A stretch of 64,000 nucleotides of DNA from Actinomycetota bacterium (GCA_020161015.1 JAIUOT010000007.1:1-64000), one strand, 5' to 3'; positions 1-9,061 are shown, counted from the first letter of the stretch. The notes: generated from the letters alone by a model not told the origin. Translations and numbers: made by a program.

Positions 1-20
1 AGCCCGTAGGCTCAGACACA

Positions 21-75
21 GGTCGAGGTCCTTGATGCAGAAGTGTGGTAACTCCTGATCCTGAGGGCCTCGACC
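21..75. repeat. Inverted repeat at left edge
   Basis: GGTCGAGG (21-28) and CCTCGACC (68-75) form perfect 8-base inverted arms around a 39-base loop. No gene is recognised in bases 1-210. The feature could be a terminator for a gene left of the window or the end of a mobile-element remnant; the sequence here does not decide. Confidence 0.3.
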
Positions 76-210
76 CCCTACCTCACCGACCGTGCCCTCA
101 CCGGCGTGTCCCACTCACCCCCACCGCAGATCCGAAGAGCCGGTTAAGGATCGTCGACTCGGGCGTCGAGGTCGATCTCGCATTCGCGGCTCGCTGATAC
201 GTTCCGGGGC

Positions 211-948
211 ATGACCTCCGTGCCGCGCCTGACACGCCTGACGTTCCACGGCCCGCTCTCTTGTACTCGCGCTGACCGGCTCGTCACCCGGTTGTCGCGG
301 ACATCGCCGTCGAGCGTGCTCGACGTGGGTTGTGGGTGGGGGGAACTGCTGCTGCGGGTGCTGGCGGCATGCCCGGCGGCGCGGGGGGTCGGGGTGGACC
401 TGAACGAGGCTGACCTGTCGCGAGGGAGGGCAGCAGCCGAGGAACGCGGTTTGGGTGATCGGGTGCTGTTCACCCGGGCGGACGCCTCGGCGGCCGAGCT
501 GGGCATTGCCGACGTCGTGTTGTGCGTGGGGTCGTCCCATGCCCTGGGCGAGGATCTCGGCGAGGCTCTGGCAGCGCTTCGGACGCTGGTGCGGCCGGGG
601 GGTCGGGTCCTGTTGGGCGAGGGGTTCTTCTGCCGTCCTCCAACGCGTGTCGAGCTGGCGGCGATGTGGCCGGGCGCGAGCCCTGATGACCATCCGTCGC
701 TGCCGGATCTGGTCGACACGGCGGTCGAGGCGGGGTTCCGCCCGGAGTGGGTCGAGACCGCGACCCGGGCCGAGTGGGAAGACTTCGAAAGCGGCTACCT
801 CGCAGATGTCGAGGAGTGGCTGGTCGCGAACCCGGACCACGCTGAGGCGGCGGATACCCGGGCGAAAGCGGATGCACACCGCCGGCGCTGGCTTCGAGGG
901 TACGGCGATGCGCTGGGTCAGGCGTACCTGACCCTGATACCGACATGA
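211..948 (+). CDS. Class I SAM-dependent methyltransferase, substrate unknown
   Basis: A 245-residue Rossmann-fold methyltransferase. The SAM-binding motif I, VLDVGCGWGE, lies near residues 36-45. An acidic strand-2 residue follows in GVGVDLNEAD, and the post-II region VRPGGRVLLGEGFF is typical of class I enzymes. The first 35 residues are short, so this is a compact catalytic domain with a helical C-terminal lid. The ATG at 211 is the natural start; no strong ribosome-binding site is seen. Codon use is visibly richer in G/T at third positions than in the neighbouring genes, and the gene is not obviously linked to ychF downstream. Substrate is not predictable from these motifs; small-molecule methylation is the usual role of such proteins. 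Confidence 0.8.
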   Translation: MTSVPRLTRLTFHGPLSCTRADRLVTRLSRTSPSSVLDVGCGWGELLLRVLAACPAARGVGVDLNEADLSRGRAAAEERGLGDRVLFTRADASAAELGIADVVLCVGSSHALGEDLGEALAALRTLVRPGGRVLLGEGFFCRPPTRVELAAMWPGASPDDHPSLPDLVDTAVEAGFRPEWVETATRAEWEDFESGYLADVEEWLVANPDHAEAADTRAKADAHRRRWLRGYGDALGQAYLTLIPT

Positions 949-1017
949 GCCGTCGCGACATCCGACTCAGGCCGCAGCCAGGGTCAGGCTGAGGTAGCCG
1001 GCGTCCCTCAGAAGTGC

Positions 1018-2091
1018 TCAGCTACTGAAGCGGAACTCCACGACGTCACCGTCGGCCATCACGTAGTCCTTGCCCTCCAGGCGCACCTTGCCGGCGGCCT
1101 TGGCTGCGGCCATCGAGCCGGCGGCCACCAGGTCGCCGAAGCTGACGATCTCGGCCTTGATGAAGCCCTTCTGGAAGTCGGTGTGGATCACGCCGGCCGC
1201 CTCCGGGGCGGTGGCGCCCCTCCGGATCGTCCAGGCGCGCGACTCCTTCGGGCCGGCGGTCAGGTAGCTCTGCAGCCCGAGCGTCTCGTAGCCCACACGG
1301 GCGAGGGTGTCGAGGCCGGGCTCGGCGATGCCCATCTCCACGAGGAACTCGCGGGCCTCCTCCGGCTCCATCTCGATCAGCTCCGACTCGATCTTCGCGT
1401 CCAGGAAGATCGCCTCCGCGGGCGCCACCAGGGCCTTCATCTTCTCGATCAGCGCGGTGTCGGTGAGTTCGTCGGAGTCGCAGTTGAACACGTACAGGTA
1501 CGGCTTGGCGGTGAGCAGGAACAGCTCGCGCAGCGGGGCGAGGTCGAGCCCGGCCGCGTGGACGCCGGTACCGCCGTCGAGCACGCGCTGCGCCTCGCGC
1601 GCCGCGTCCAGCTCGGCCTGGCGCTCCTTCTTGAACCGCGCCTCCTTCTCCAGCCGGGGCAGTGCCTTCTCGAGGGTCTGGAGGTCGGCGAGGATCAGCT
1701 CGGTGCGGATGGTCTCGATGTCGCTGCCGGGGTTCACCGCGCCGTCGACGTGGGTCACGTCCGGGTCGCGGAACACCCGGGTGACCTGGCAGATCGCGTC
1801 CGCCTCACGGATGTTCGCCAGGAAAGCGTTGCCCATGCCCTCGCCCTGCGACGCGCCCTTCACGATGCCCGCGATGTCGACGAAGCTCACCGTGGCCGGC
1901 ACGATCCGCTCGGAGTGGAACATGTCGGACAGCACCGGCAGCCGCTCGTCGGGGACCCCGACCACGCCGACGTTCGGCTCGATCGTGGCGAACGGGTAGT
2001 TCGCCGCGAGCACGTTGTTGCGGGTGAGGGCGTTGAACAGGGTGGACTTGCCGGCGTTGGGCAGTCCGACGATGCCGATGGTGAGAGCCAC
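1018..2091 (-). CDS. ychF: Redox-regulated P-loop ATPase YchF (Obg family, OLA1-like)
   Basis: A 357-residue YchF, the usual length for the family. The P-loop GLPNAGKST is at the N-terminus, switch and G3 region VDIAGIVKGASQGEGMGN follow, and the G4 region is the degenerate FNCDSDEL expected for a protein that prefers ATP to GTP. A C-terminal TGS domain ends in GDVVEFRFSS. The family binds ribosomes and influences translation and the oxidative stress response. The start is a GTG at 2091: upstream in-frame codons extend the open frame, but the family starts with ALTIGIVGLPNAG. It is divergent from the HAD gene at 2177. Confidence 0.95.
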   Translation of the reverse strand: MALTIGIVGLPNAGKSTLFNALTRNNVLAANYPFATIEPNVGVVGVPDERLPVLSDMFHSERIVPATVSFVDIAGIVKGASQGEGMGNAFLANIREADAICQVTRVFRDPDVTHVDGAVNPGSDIETIRTELILADLQTLEKALPRLEKEARFKKERQAELDAAREAQRVLDGGTGVHAAGLDLAPLRELFLLTAKPYLYVFNCDSDELTDTALIEKMKALVAPAEAIFLDAKIESELIEMEPEEAREFLVEMGIAEPGLDTLARVGYETLGLQSYLTAGPKESRAWTIRRGATAPEAAGVIHTDFQKGFIKAEIVSFGDLVAAGSMAAAKAAGKVRLEGKDYVMADGDVVEFRFSS

Positions 2092-2176
2092 GTCGGCCAA
2101 GCCTATCGGTCGCGCGGACGCAGGTTCGCCCACGCCCTTGCGCGGAAGACGCTCCGACCTGCGACAGGATGGGTGC

Positions 2177-3085
2177 GTGGACGCGGTGATCTTCGACCTC
2201 GGCGGGGTCGTGCTGGAGTGGGTGCCCGAGCGGGCCTTCGAGCAGGTGGTGGACGCAGCGGAGGTGCCGCGCCTGATGGAGCGGATCGGCTTCCACGAGT
2301 GGAACCGCGCCAACGACGGGCGCGACAGCCTCGCCTCCGCCGAGGACGAACTGGTCTCCCTCCACCCCGGCGAAGAGGTGGCCATCCGCGGCTACCGGTC
2401 GCACTTCGCCGCCACGCTCACCGGCATGGTGCCCGGCACGGGCGCCGTGATCGCAGAACTCGGCCAGGCCGGCGTCCCGACCACCGCGCTGACCAACTGG
2501 TCAGGGGAACTGTTCCCGTACGCCCGGCAGCGGTTCGGGATCCTGGGGCGCTTCCGCGACATCGTCGTGTCCGGGCGCGAGGGCGTCATCAAGCCCGACC
2601 CGCGGATCTTCGCGATCGCCTGCGACCGCGCGGGATTCGAGCCCGCCGCGACGGTGTTCGTCGACGACTCCCCCGCCAACGTCGCCGCCGCCCGTGCGTT
2701 CGGGTTGCACGGCCTCCACTTCCGCACCGCGGACGCGCTCCGCGACGACCTCGTCGCACTCGGGCTGTTGCCTCCGCGCCGGTCGCTCTCCGTCCCCGTG
2801 TACCACTGGGCGCCGCGCCAGGAGTGGGAACGGGCCCTGGCGACCGGCTCCTACCCGTGGTCGGGACGGGGTCTCGGGTACGACGCCGAGGGGTTCGTGC
2901 ACCTCTCCTTCGCCGGGCAGCTCACCCGCACCCGGGAGCGCTTCTACGCCGACCTCGCCGCCTACGACCTCGTCCTGCTACGGCTCGAGCCGGACGGCCT
3001 GCCGATCGTCGTCGAGGACGGCTTCCCGCACCTGTTCACCCCGCTCCCGCTGGAGCGGGCCACTCAGGTGTCCGCGCCGGCGTAG
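2177..3085 (+). CDS. HAD-superfamily phosphatase fused to a DUF952 domain
   Basis: A 302-residue two-domain protein. Residues 1 to about 200 are a HAD subfamily IA hydrolase of the YihX type: motif I VIFDLGGVVLEW, motif II TNWSGE, motif III lysine in IKPDPRIF and motif IV FVDDSPAN. YihX-like enzymes dephosphorylate sugar phosphates such as glucose-1-phosphate. From residue 208 (VYHWAPRQEWERA) to the end is a DUF952 domain, with its EGFVHLSF and FPHLFTPLPLE signatures. The GTG start is chosen because a -10-like CAGGAT ends 6 bases upstream and HAD motif I must begin at residue 4. The 3' end overlaps the convergent aminopeptidase gene by 22 bases. The function of DUF952 is unknown. Confidence 0.88.
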   Translation: MDAVIFDLGGVVLEWVPERAFEQVVDAAEVPRLMERIGFHEWNRANDGRDSLASAEDELVSLHPGEEVAIRGYRSHFAATLTGMVPGTGAVIAELGQAGVPTTALTNWSGELFPYARQRFGILGRFRDIVVSGREGVIKPDPRIFAIACDRAGFEPAATVFVDDSPANVAAARAFGLHGLHFRTADALRDDLVALGLLPPRRSLSVPVYHWAPRQEWERALATGSYPWSGRGLGYDAEGFVHLSFAGQLTRTRERFYADLAAYDLVLLRLEPDGLPIVVEDGFPHLFTPLPLERATQVSAPA

Positions 3086-4323
3086 AACGCGGTCAGCGCC
3101 TGGGCCAGCCACTGCGGGTCCTGCGTGCCGCACAGCTCGCGCGCCGAGTGCATGCTGAGCAGCGGGATTCCCACGTCCACGCTCTCGATGCCCAGGCGGG
3201 TCGCGGTGAGGGGGCCGATCGTCGACCCGCACGGCACGGCGTTGTTCGAGACGAACGGCTGGGTGGGCACGCCGGCGGCCCGGCAGACGCGCAGCCACCG
3301 GGCGGCCGAGGGACCTTCGGTGGTGTAGCGCTGGTTGGCGTTCACCTTCAGCAGCGGGCCGCCGTTCACCGTCGGCCGGTGGTCGGGGTCGTGCAGGTGG
3401 GGGTAGTTCGGGTGGATCGCGTGGCCCGCGTCCGCCGAGATCACGAAGGACGCCGCCAGCGCCCGGTGGTAGCCGTCGCTGCCCCAGCCCAGCCCGTCCG
3501 CGATGCGCAGCAGGACGCTCTCCAGGAACGGCCCGGACGCGCCGCTGCGGGAGTCCGAGCCGATCTCCTCGTGGTCGAAGCAGGCCAGCACCTGCACCTG
3601 CCCGGAGGCCGGGGTGCCGGTCAGCGCGACCACGCCCGCGTGGACGCTGGAGAGGTTGTCCAGGCGGGGGGAGGCGAGGAACTCCCCCGTCACGCCGATG
3701 ATCGCCGGCGCCTCCGCGACCGCGGAGAACAGGTCGTGGGAGTCGATCTCGTCGCGGTGCAGCCCCAGCAGGCCGGCCACGGCGGACAGCACGTCGAGGG
3801 AGGCGGTGCCGAACACCGGCTTCAGGCTCGCCTGCCGGTCGAGGTGCAGGTTGTCGTTGACGCTGCGGTCCAGGTGCGGCGCGACCTGCGGGACGCGGAG
3901 CCACGGCGGCGTGGACACCAGGTGCACCTCGCCGGTGCGCGTCACCACCCGTCCCGCCAGGCCGAACTCGCGGTCGAGCCACGAGTTCAGCAGCGGGCCG
4001 CCGTACACCTCCATGCCGGCCTGCGACCAGCCGAACGCGTACGAGGACGGTTCCGGCTTCAGCTTGAAGCCCGGGGAGTCGGTGTGGGCACCGACGATGC
4101 GGAAGCCGACCGGCCCGTCCACCGCCTCCGGGGTGCGCCAGGCGATGACCGCGCCGTCGCGGACGACGTACCGCGCACCGCCCGCCTGCCACGGGTCGGT
4201 CTCGCGCTGCTGGGTGAAGCCGGCCTCCGACAGCCTGCGGACGGCCTCCGCCGCGGCGTGGTAGCTGGACGGGGAGGCGGAGACGAAGGCGGCGAGGTCC
4301 TGTGCTGCGGTGGCGTCGGGCAT
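3064..4323 (-). CDS. M18 family aminopeptidase (aspartyl aminopeptidase type)
   Basis: A 419-residue cytosolic zinc aminopeptidase of family M18, within the normal size range. Metal-binding and catalytic motifs are visible: GAHTDSPGFKLKP near residue 80 supplies the first histidine and aspartate, ACFDHEEIGSDSRSGA supplies the catalytic glutamate pair, and SADAGHAIHPNY and a C-terminal histidine (LLSMHSARE) complete the site. Members form dodecamers and remove acidic or neutral N-terminal residues. The ATG at 4323 is preceded 7 bases upstream by CAGACT, a likely -10 of a leaderless transcript. It overlaps the end of the HAD-DUF952 gene. Confidence 0.93.
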   Translation of the reverse strand: MPDATAAQDLAAFVSASPSSYHAAAEAVRRLSEAGFTQQRETDPWQAGGARYVVRDGAVIAWRTPEAVDGPVGFRIVGAHTDSPGFKLKPEPSSYAFGWSQAGMEVYGGPLLNSWLDREFGLAGRVVTRTGEVHLVSTPPWLRVPQVAPHLDRSVNDNLHLDRQASLKPVFGTASLDVLSAVAGLLGLHRDEIDSHDLFSAVAEAPAIIGVTGEFLASPRLDNLSSVHAGVVALTGTPASGQVQVLACFDHEEIGSDSRSGASGPFLESVLLRIADGLGWGSDGYHRALAASFVISADAGHAIHPNYPHLHDPDHRPTVNGGPLLKVNANQRYTTEGPSAARWLRVCRAAGVPTQPFVSNNAVPCGSTIGPLTATRLGIESVDVGIPLLSMHSARELCGTQDPQWLAQALTAFYAGADT

Positions 4324-4358
4324 GGCGCCCAGTCTGCACCTTCGGGGCGACAGCCCGC

Positions 4359-4922
4359 TCAGCGGGGCGCGCCGGCCGCGTCCGCCCTCGCCGAGAGGTA
4401 GCCGGCCAGATCCTCCCCGGTCACCTCCAGCACGCGCAGGTTGCCCAGGCTCGTCGAGCGGGCCCGGCCCGGCCGCCCGCGGTGGGCGATGCCTCCCGGC
4501 GCGGTGATCACCATGTCCCTGCGGTAGACGCGGATCCGGGTGATCGCCGACAGCCGCACCGAGACCCGGCTGAAGAACACCAGGACGTGCAGGTCCGTGG
4601 CGTCCACCACGAGCACCGGACGCCCGCCGCGCACCGCCAGGGCGAGGTCGCCGCCGGCCATCACCGCGCAGACGGCCGTGATCAGGAGAGCGAGGGCCAC
4701 ACCCCAGGGCGACGCGGCGTTGCGGACGGCGAGCGAGACGCCGAGCACGGTACCGGCGGCCCAGGCCGACCCCTTCACCCAGAGCCACCACCGGGCCGGG
4801 CGCTTCAGCAGCGCGCCGACGGCCCCGGCGCCGTGCGCGGGGACCGCGACGAGCCCCGCCGGAAGCGGCACGCGCGATGCGTCGGCCGGCAGCCCGGCGT
4901 CACCGTCCTCGGCACCGTCCAC
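4359..4922 (-). CDS. Membrane protein with a PH-like (bPH) domain
   Basis: About 187 residues. A basic stretch precedes two hydrophobic helices (around WWLWVKGSAWAAGTVLGVSLAV and WGVALALLITAVCAVMAGG), followed by a beta-rich tail with LVVDATDLHVLVFFSRVSVRLSAITRIRVY, which resembles the start of bacterial PH-like domains found after two TM helices. The function is unknown. The start is uncertain: a GTG at 4922 gives a compact protein, while the frame stays open further upstream into the divergent rmuC region. It probably has its own promoter in the 4923-5028 gap. Confidence 0.6.
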   Translation of the reverse strand: MDGAEDGDAGLPADASRVPLPAGLVAVPAHGAGAVGALLKRPARWWLWVKGSAWAAGTVLGVSLAVRNAASPWGVALALLITAVCAVMAGGDLALAVRGGRPVLVVDATDLHVLVFFSRVSVRLSAITRIRVYRRDMVITAPGGIAHRGRPGRARSTSLGNLRVLEVTGEDLAGYLSARADAAGAPR

Positions 4923-5028
4923 CGCCCCCGCCCTTCTTCGACCTCGCGGGGAGTGTATTCGACCCGCATCCGGCCGCCCCCGAGCGAGCCTCAGCGGAAC
5001 TGTCGGAGGCGACCGGCAAGATCGAGCC

Positions 5029-6540
5029 ATGGAGTCGTTGGCGTGGTTGGTCGTGGGCATGCTCGTGGGTGCCCTTCTCACGTGGGTGCTGGTTCGCGCC
5101 CGGACGCGCAGCGACGCCTCGGCGCAGGACGCGGAGGCCGAGCGAGCCCGGGCGGAGGCTGCGCAGGCACGCGCAGAGGCGGCCCAGGCACGCGCGGAGA
5201 CCGCGCGCGTCCAGCTCGGCGTCGCGGTGGCGCAGGGCGAGGCGGCCCAGGCGCGCGCCGAGCGGGCAGACGCGTTCGCCGACCTGGCCGAGGCACGCGC
5301 GGAGGTCGCGGGCAGCCGCGCCGAGCGCGACGCCGCCGTGCGGCGCGCGGAGGAGATCGCCGCCGACCGCGAGCAGCTGGTCGCGCAGTTCAAGACGCTG
5401 TCCGCGGAGACCATGGAGCACCAGGCACGCCGGCTCGACGAGTCCGCGCAGGCCCGCCAGCAGGCCACCGACCAGTTGCTCACCCCGGTGCGGGAGAGCC
5501 TCCAGCGCTTCAACGACCGCCTCACCGAGGTGGAGAAGGAGCGGGTGGCGATGGCCACCGACCTGCGCAACCAGGTCAGTGAGGTGAAGCTCACCGGCGA
5601 GACGCTGCGGCGCGAGACGGCCGCGCTGGTGACCGCCCTGCGCAAGCCGCAGGTACGCGGCGCCTGGGGCGAGCTCCAGCTGAAGCGGGTGGTGGAGCTC
5701 GCGGGCATGGTGGAGCACTGCGACTTCGTCCAGCAGCAGACCACCCAGACCACGACCGGGGCGACGATCCGTCCCGACCTCAAGGTGACGCTCACCGAGG
5801 GCCGGTTCATCTACGTGGACTCGAAGGTGCCGCTCAGCGCCTTCCTCGACGCGCAGGAGAGCGAGGACGCGGGCGATCGCGCCCGGCTGCTCGGCCAGTT
5901 CGCGAAGAACGTGCAGACCCACGTCGACCAGCTCTCCCGCAAGGACTACTACAAGGCCGACGGCGGGGGCACCCCGGAGTTCGTCGTGCTCTTCCTCGCC
6001 AGCGAGGCCCTGGCGGCGGAGGCGTTCAACCAGCTGCCCTCGCTCCTGGAATACGCCTCCGAGCGCGCGGTCATGCTGGCCACCCCGAGCTCGCTGATCG
6101 CGATGCTGAAGACCATCGCCTTCTCCTGGCGCCAGGCGGCTCTCGCCGAGTCGGCGCAGGAGGTGTTCAGCGTGGGCCGGGAGCTGTACGACCGCCTGGG
6201 CACCCTCGGCAAGCACTTCGACAAGGTGGGCCGCTCCCTCACGTCCGCGGTCGGCGCGTACAACGACGCCGTCGGGTCCATCGAGGGACGGGTGTTCCCG
6301 GCCGCCCGCAAGCTCCGTGAACTGAAGGTCACCGAGAAGCAGCTCCCCGCGGTCAACGGCTCGGACGCCGCCGTGCGGCCGATCACCGCCACCGAGCTCG
6401 TGGAGGACGCGGCCCTGGTCACGCCCCTCATCGGGCGCCGCAGCAGCGAGGAGCTGCTGGCCCGCCCGCAGCCGGCACTGGACGAGCTGCTGGTCCGCGA
6501 GCACTCGACGCCGGCGGAGGGCGGGGTACAGACTGCCTGA
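5029..6540 (+). CDS. rmuC: DNA recombination protein RmuC
   Basis: A 503-residue RmuC. One N-terminal TM helix (LAWLVVGMLVGALLTWVLV) is followed by a long alanine/arginine/glutamate coiled coil to about residue 150, with repeated AQARAE units. The RmuC nuclease-like domain follows (RGAWGELQLKRVVELAGM, PDLKVTL, YVDSKVPLSAF, ATPSSLIAMLKTIAFSWR). RmuC limits inversions at short repeats and is related to endonuclease-fold enzymes. The ATG lies 6 bases after CAAGAT, a likely leaderless -10. A DUF4287 gene follows 31 bases downstream and may be co-transcribed. Confidence 0.94.
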   Translation: MESLAWLVVGMLVGALLTWVLVRARTRSDASAQDAEAERARAEAAQARAEAAQARAETARVQLGVAVAQGEAAQARAERADAFADLAEARAEVAGSRAERDAAVRRAEEIAADREQLVAQFKTLSAETMEHQARRLDESAQARQQATDQLLTPVRESLQRFNDRLTEVEKERVAMATDLRNQVSEVKLTGETLRRETAALVTALRKPQVRGAWGELQLKRVVELAGMVEHCDFVQQQTTQTTTGATIRPDLKVTLTEGRFIYVDSKVPLSAFLDAQESEDAGDRARLLGQFAKNVQTHVDQLSRKDYYKADGGGTPEFVVLFLASEALAAEAFNQLPSLLEYASERAVMLATPSSLIAMLKTIAFSWRQAALAESAQEVFSVGRELYDRLGTLGKHFDKVGRSLTSAVGAYNDAVGSIEGRVFPAARKLRELKVTEKQLPAVNGSDAAVRPITATELVEDAALVTPLIGRRSSEELLARPQPALDELLVREHSTPAEGGVQTA

Positions 6541-6571
6541 GCCGGCGCGCGCGCCGGGCGGAGGAGGTTCG

Positions 6572-6862
6572 ATGTCGTTCCAGGCGTATCTCGACACCAT
6601 CGAGGAGAAGACGGGGCTGACCCCGCGCCAGCTCGTCGACCTGGCCGCGCAGAAGGGGTTCGGCCCGTCGACGAAGGCCGGCGAGATCGTCGCCTGGCTC
6701 GCCGCCGACTACGGCCTGGGACGCGGGCACGCCATGGCCCTCGTCCACGTCATCACCAAGGGCCCGGTGATCAGCGACCGGCACGTGAACTCCGGCGGTA
6801 CGCACTCCGACCCGTCCGACACCCTGTGGCTCGACGGGAAGGCCACCAACCCCCACCGCTGA
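6572..6862 (+). CDS. DUF4287 domain protein
   Basis: A 96-residue protein beginning MSFQAYLDTIEEKTGLTPRQL, a typical DUF4287 start, with the central GEIVAWLAADYGLGRGHAMALVHVI region. The family is small, cytosolic and uncharacterised; some members are fused to DUF5655. A good ribosome-binding site (GGAGGAGG) precedes the ATG, unlike the leaderless genes around it, which fits translation from the rmuC message. A threonine deaminase gene follows after 66 bases. Confidence 0.85.
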   Translation: MSFQAYLDTIEEKTGLTPRQLVDLAAQKGFGPSTKAGEIVAWLAADYGLGRGHAMALVHVITKGPVISDRHVNSGGTHSDPSDTLWLDGKATNPHR

Positions 6863-6928
6863 CGCCGCGTCTCACCGGCGGGGGTCGCCCGGCGTGCGCG
6901 CCGTCGGTGGGCGGCGGGCCGGTGCACA

Positions 6929-8179
6929 ATGAGCCGCGTGACGATCGATGCCCGGGCGGTGGAGCAGGCCGCGGAGCGGCTGGCCAGCGTGGTCACCCGT
7001 ACCCCGCTCCAGTTCAACGAGCGCCTCAGCGCCGCCACCGGCGCGTCCGTGTGGCTGAAGCGCGAGGACCTCCAGCCCGTCCGCTCGTACAAGATCCGCG
7101 GCGCCTACAACCTGATCTCCCAGCTCGACGAGCAGCAGCGGGCGGCCGGCGTGGTGTGCGCGTCCGCCGGCAACCACGGCCAGGGTGTGGCGTACGCCTG
7201 CGCCAGGCTCGGCATCCGCGGACGCATCTTCGTGCCGGCCACCACGCCGCGCCAGAAGCGGCAGCGGATCCTGGCGCTCGGCGAAGGGTTGGTGGAGCTC
7301 GCCGTCACCGGCGACACCTACGACGACGCGGCGGAGGCAGCGCTGCGCGAGGCGGGGCGGACGGGCGCGACGGTGGTGCCGGCGTTCGACGACGTGCGCA
7401 CGATCGCCGGGCAGGGCACCGTGGCGCTCGAGATCGTCGAGCAGTTCGGCTCTGCACCCGACGTGCTGGTCGCGCCGGTGGGCGGTGGCGGCATGATCTC
7501 CGGCTGCCTGGCCTACCTCGGCGAGCGTCACCCCGGCACGACGGTCGTGGGGGCCGAGCCGTCGGGGGCCGCGTCCATGATCTCCGCGGTGGCCGCCGGC
7601 GGGCCGGTGGAGCTCACCTCGCTCGACACCTTCGTGGACGGCGCTGCCGTCCGCCGGGCGGGCGACGTGACCTACCGCCTGGTGGAGCGGTGGCGACCGG
7701 CGCTCTACCCGGTGCCGGAGGGCCGTATCTGCTCGGAGATGCTCGCGCTGTACCAGATCGAGGGCATCGTGACCGAGCCGGCTGGCGCCCTCGCCGCGGC
7801 GAGCCTGGGGTTGTTCCAGCCCGAGCCGGGCCAGACGGTCGTGGTGATCGTGTCCGGCGGCAACAACGACGTCTCCCGCTACGCGGAGATCCTCGAGCGC
7901 TCGCTGGTGTACGAGGGCCGCAAGCACTACTTCCTGGTCAACTTCCCCCAGGAGCCGGGCGCCCTGCGGCGGTTCCTCGACGAGGTGCTCGGGCCGGACG
8001 ACGACATCACGCACTTCGAGTACGTCAAGCGCAGCAACCGCGAGACCGGCCCGGCCCTGGTCGGGATCGAGCTGGGCGACCCGGCCTCGTTCGGCGACCT
8101 GCTGATGAAGATGGACGCCAGCCCGATCACGTTCGAGGTGGTCGCCTCCGACAGCCCCTTCTACCGCTTCCTGGTCTGA
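6929..8179 (+). CDS. ilvA: Threonine ammonia-lyase (biosynthetic threonine deaminase)
   Basis: A 416-residue PLP enzyme that converts L-threonine to 2-oxobutanoate, the first step of isoleucine synthesis. The PLP lysine is K55 in RSYKIRGAYN; the phosphate-binding glycine loop is PVGGGGMISG. From about residue 331 there is a single ACT-like regulatory domain (KHYFLVNFPQEPGALRRF), the form that responds to isoleucine in many actinobacteria; the longer E. coli IlvA has two such modules. The stop codon abuts the stop of the convergent EamA gene. Confidence 0.93.
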   Translation: MSRVTIDARAVEQAAERLASVVTRTPLQFNERLSAATGASVWLKREDLQPVRSYKIRGAYNLISQLDEQQRAAGVVCASAGNHGQGVAYACARLGIRGRIFVPATTPRQKRQRILALGEGLVELAVTGDTYDDAAEAALREAGRTGATVVPAFDDVRTIAGQGTVALEIVEQFGSAPDVLVAPVGGGGMISGCLAYLGERHPGTTVVGAEPSGAASMISAVAAGGPVELTSLDTFVDGAAVRRAGDVTYRLVERWRPALYPVPEGRICSEMLALYQIEGIVTEPAGALAAASLGLFQPEPGQTVVVIVSGGNNDVSRYAEILERSLVYEGRKHYFLVNFPQEPGALRRFLDEVLGPDDDITHFEYVKRSNRETGPALVGIELGDPASFGDLLMKMDASPITFEVVASDSPFYRFLV

Positions 8180-9061
8180 TCAGGCGAGCATCGCCAGCGT
8201 GCCGCCGACGAGCAGCGCCAGGCCGAGGGCGGACCGGCCGGAGAGCCGCTCCTTGAGCACGAACAGCGAGAAGGCGACCGCGAACACGATGCTGAGCTTG
8301 TCGATCGGGACGACCACGCTCGCCGGTCCCTCCTGCAGCGCGCGGAAGTAGCACAGCCACGACGCGCCGGTGGCCAGCCCGGAGAGCACGATGAACAGCA
8401 GGTCGCGCCGCGGCACCTGGAGGCGGTGCCGCCGGCCCGACACGAGCACCATCAGCCAGGCCATCACGAGCACCACCACGGTCCGGATCGCGGTGCCCAG
8501 GTTCGACTCGACCTCGCTGATGCCCACTTTGCCGAGGATCGCGGTGAGCGCGGCGAAGACCGCCGACCCGATCGCCCACGGCAGCCAGCCCTGCCCGGGT
8601 ACCGCATCGGGGGGTTGGCCGGGTTGTTCCTCCGCCGCCCTGCCGTTGGTGGCCATCAGCCAGGTACCGACGCCGATCAGCGCCAGACCGGGCAGCCGGG
8701 TCTCCAGGTGCTGGGTCTCGCCGAGGAAGACCATCGCGAACACCACCGTGAGCAGGAGGCTGGAGCGGTCGACCGGGGCCACCCGGTTCACCTCGCCGAG
8801 CTGGAGCGCCCGGAAGTAGCACAGCCAGGACGCCCCGGTCGCCAGCCCCGAGAGCACGAGGAACCACAGCGTCGACGCCGACAGGTGGGCCAGCTGCGAC
8901 TGCGACCCGACGACGAGCACCATCAGGCACGACGCGACCAGCACCACCACGGTCCGGATCGCGGTCGCCAGGGTGGAGTCGGTGTTCCGGACGCCGATCT
9001 TGGCCAGCACCGCCGTCAGGCCGGCGAACAGCGCCGAGCCGAACGCGAATCCCACCCACAC
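8180..9061 (-). CDS. EamA-family transporter with two near-repeated halves
   Basis: A 293-residue inner-membrane transporter of the drug/metabolite superfamily with two EamA domains of about five TM helices each. The halves are unusually alike: the 19-residue string VLSGLATGASWLCYFRALQ and TAIRTVVVLV occur in both, at equivalent positions. A hydrophilic linker (about residues 140-158) joins them. The substrate is unknown; EamA proteins export metabolites or amino acids. Start at 9061 is ATG; the protein begins directly with a TM helix. It is convergent with ilvA with no gap. Confidence 0.9.
   Translation of the reverse strand: MWVGFAFGSALFAGLTAVLAKIGVRNTDSTLATAIRTVVVLVASCLMVLVVGSQSQLAHLSASTLWFLVLSGLATGASWLCYFRALQLGEVNRVAPVDRSSLLLTVVFAMVFLGETQHLETRLPGLALIGVGTWLMATNGRAAEEQPGQPPDAVPGQGWLPWAIGSAVFAALTAILGKVGISEVESNLGTAIRTVVVLVMAWLMVLVSGRRHRLQVPRRDLLFIVLSGLATGASWLCYFRALQEGPASVVVPIDKLSIVFAVAFSLFVLKERLSGRSALGLALLVGGTLAMLA

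Noticed and set aside
1183-4401. 1072-codon open frame on the plus strand
   Set aside because: It is antisense to ychF, the HAD gene in another frame and the aminopeptidase; composition is Gly/Arg/Ala-rich with no domain, a product of high GC content.
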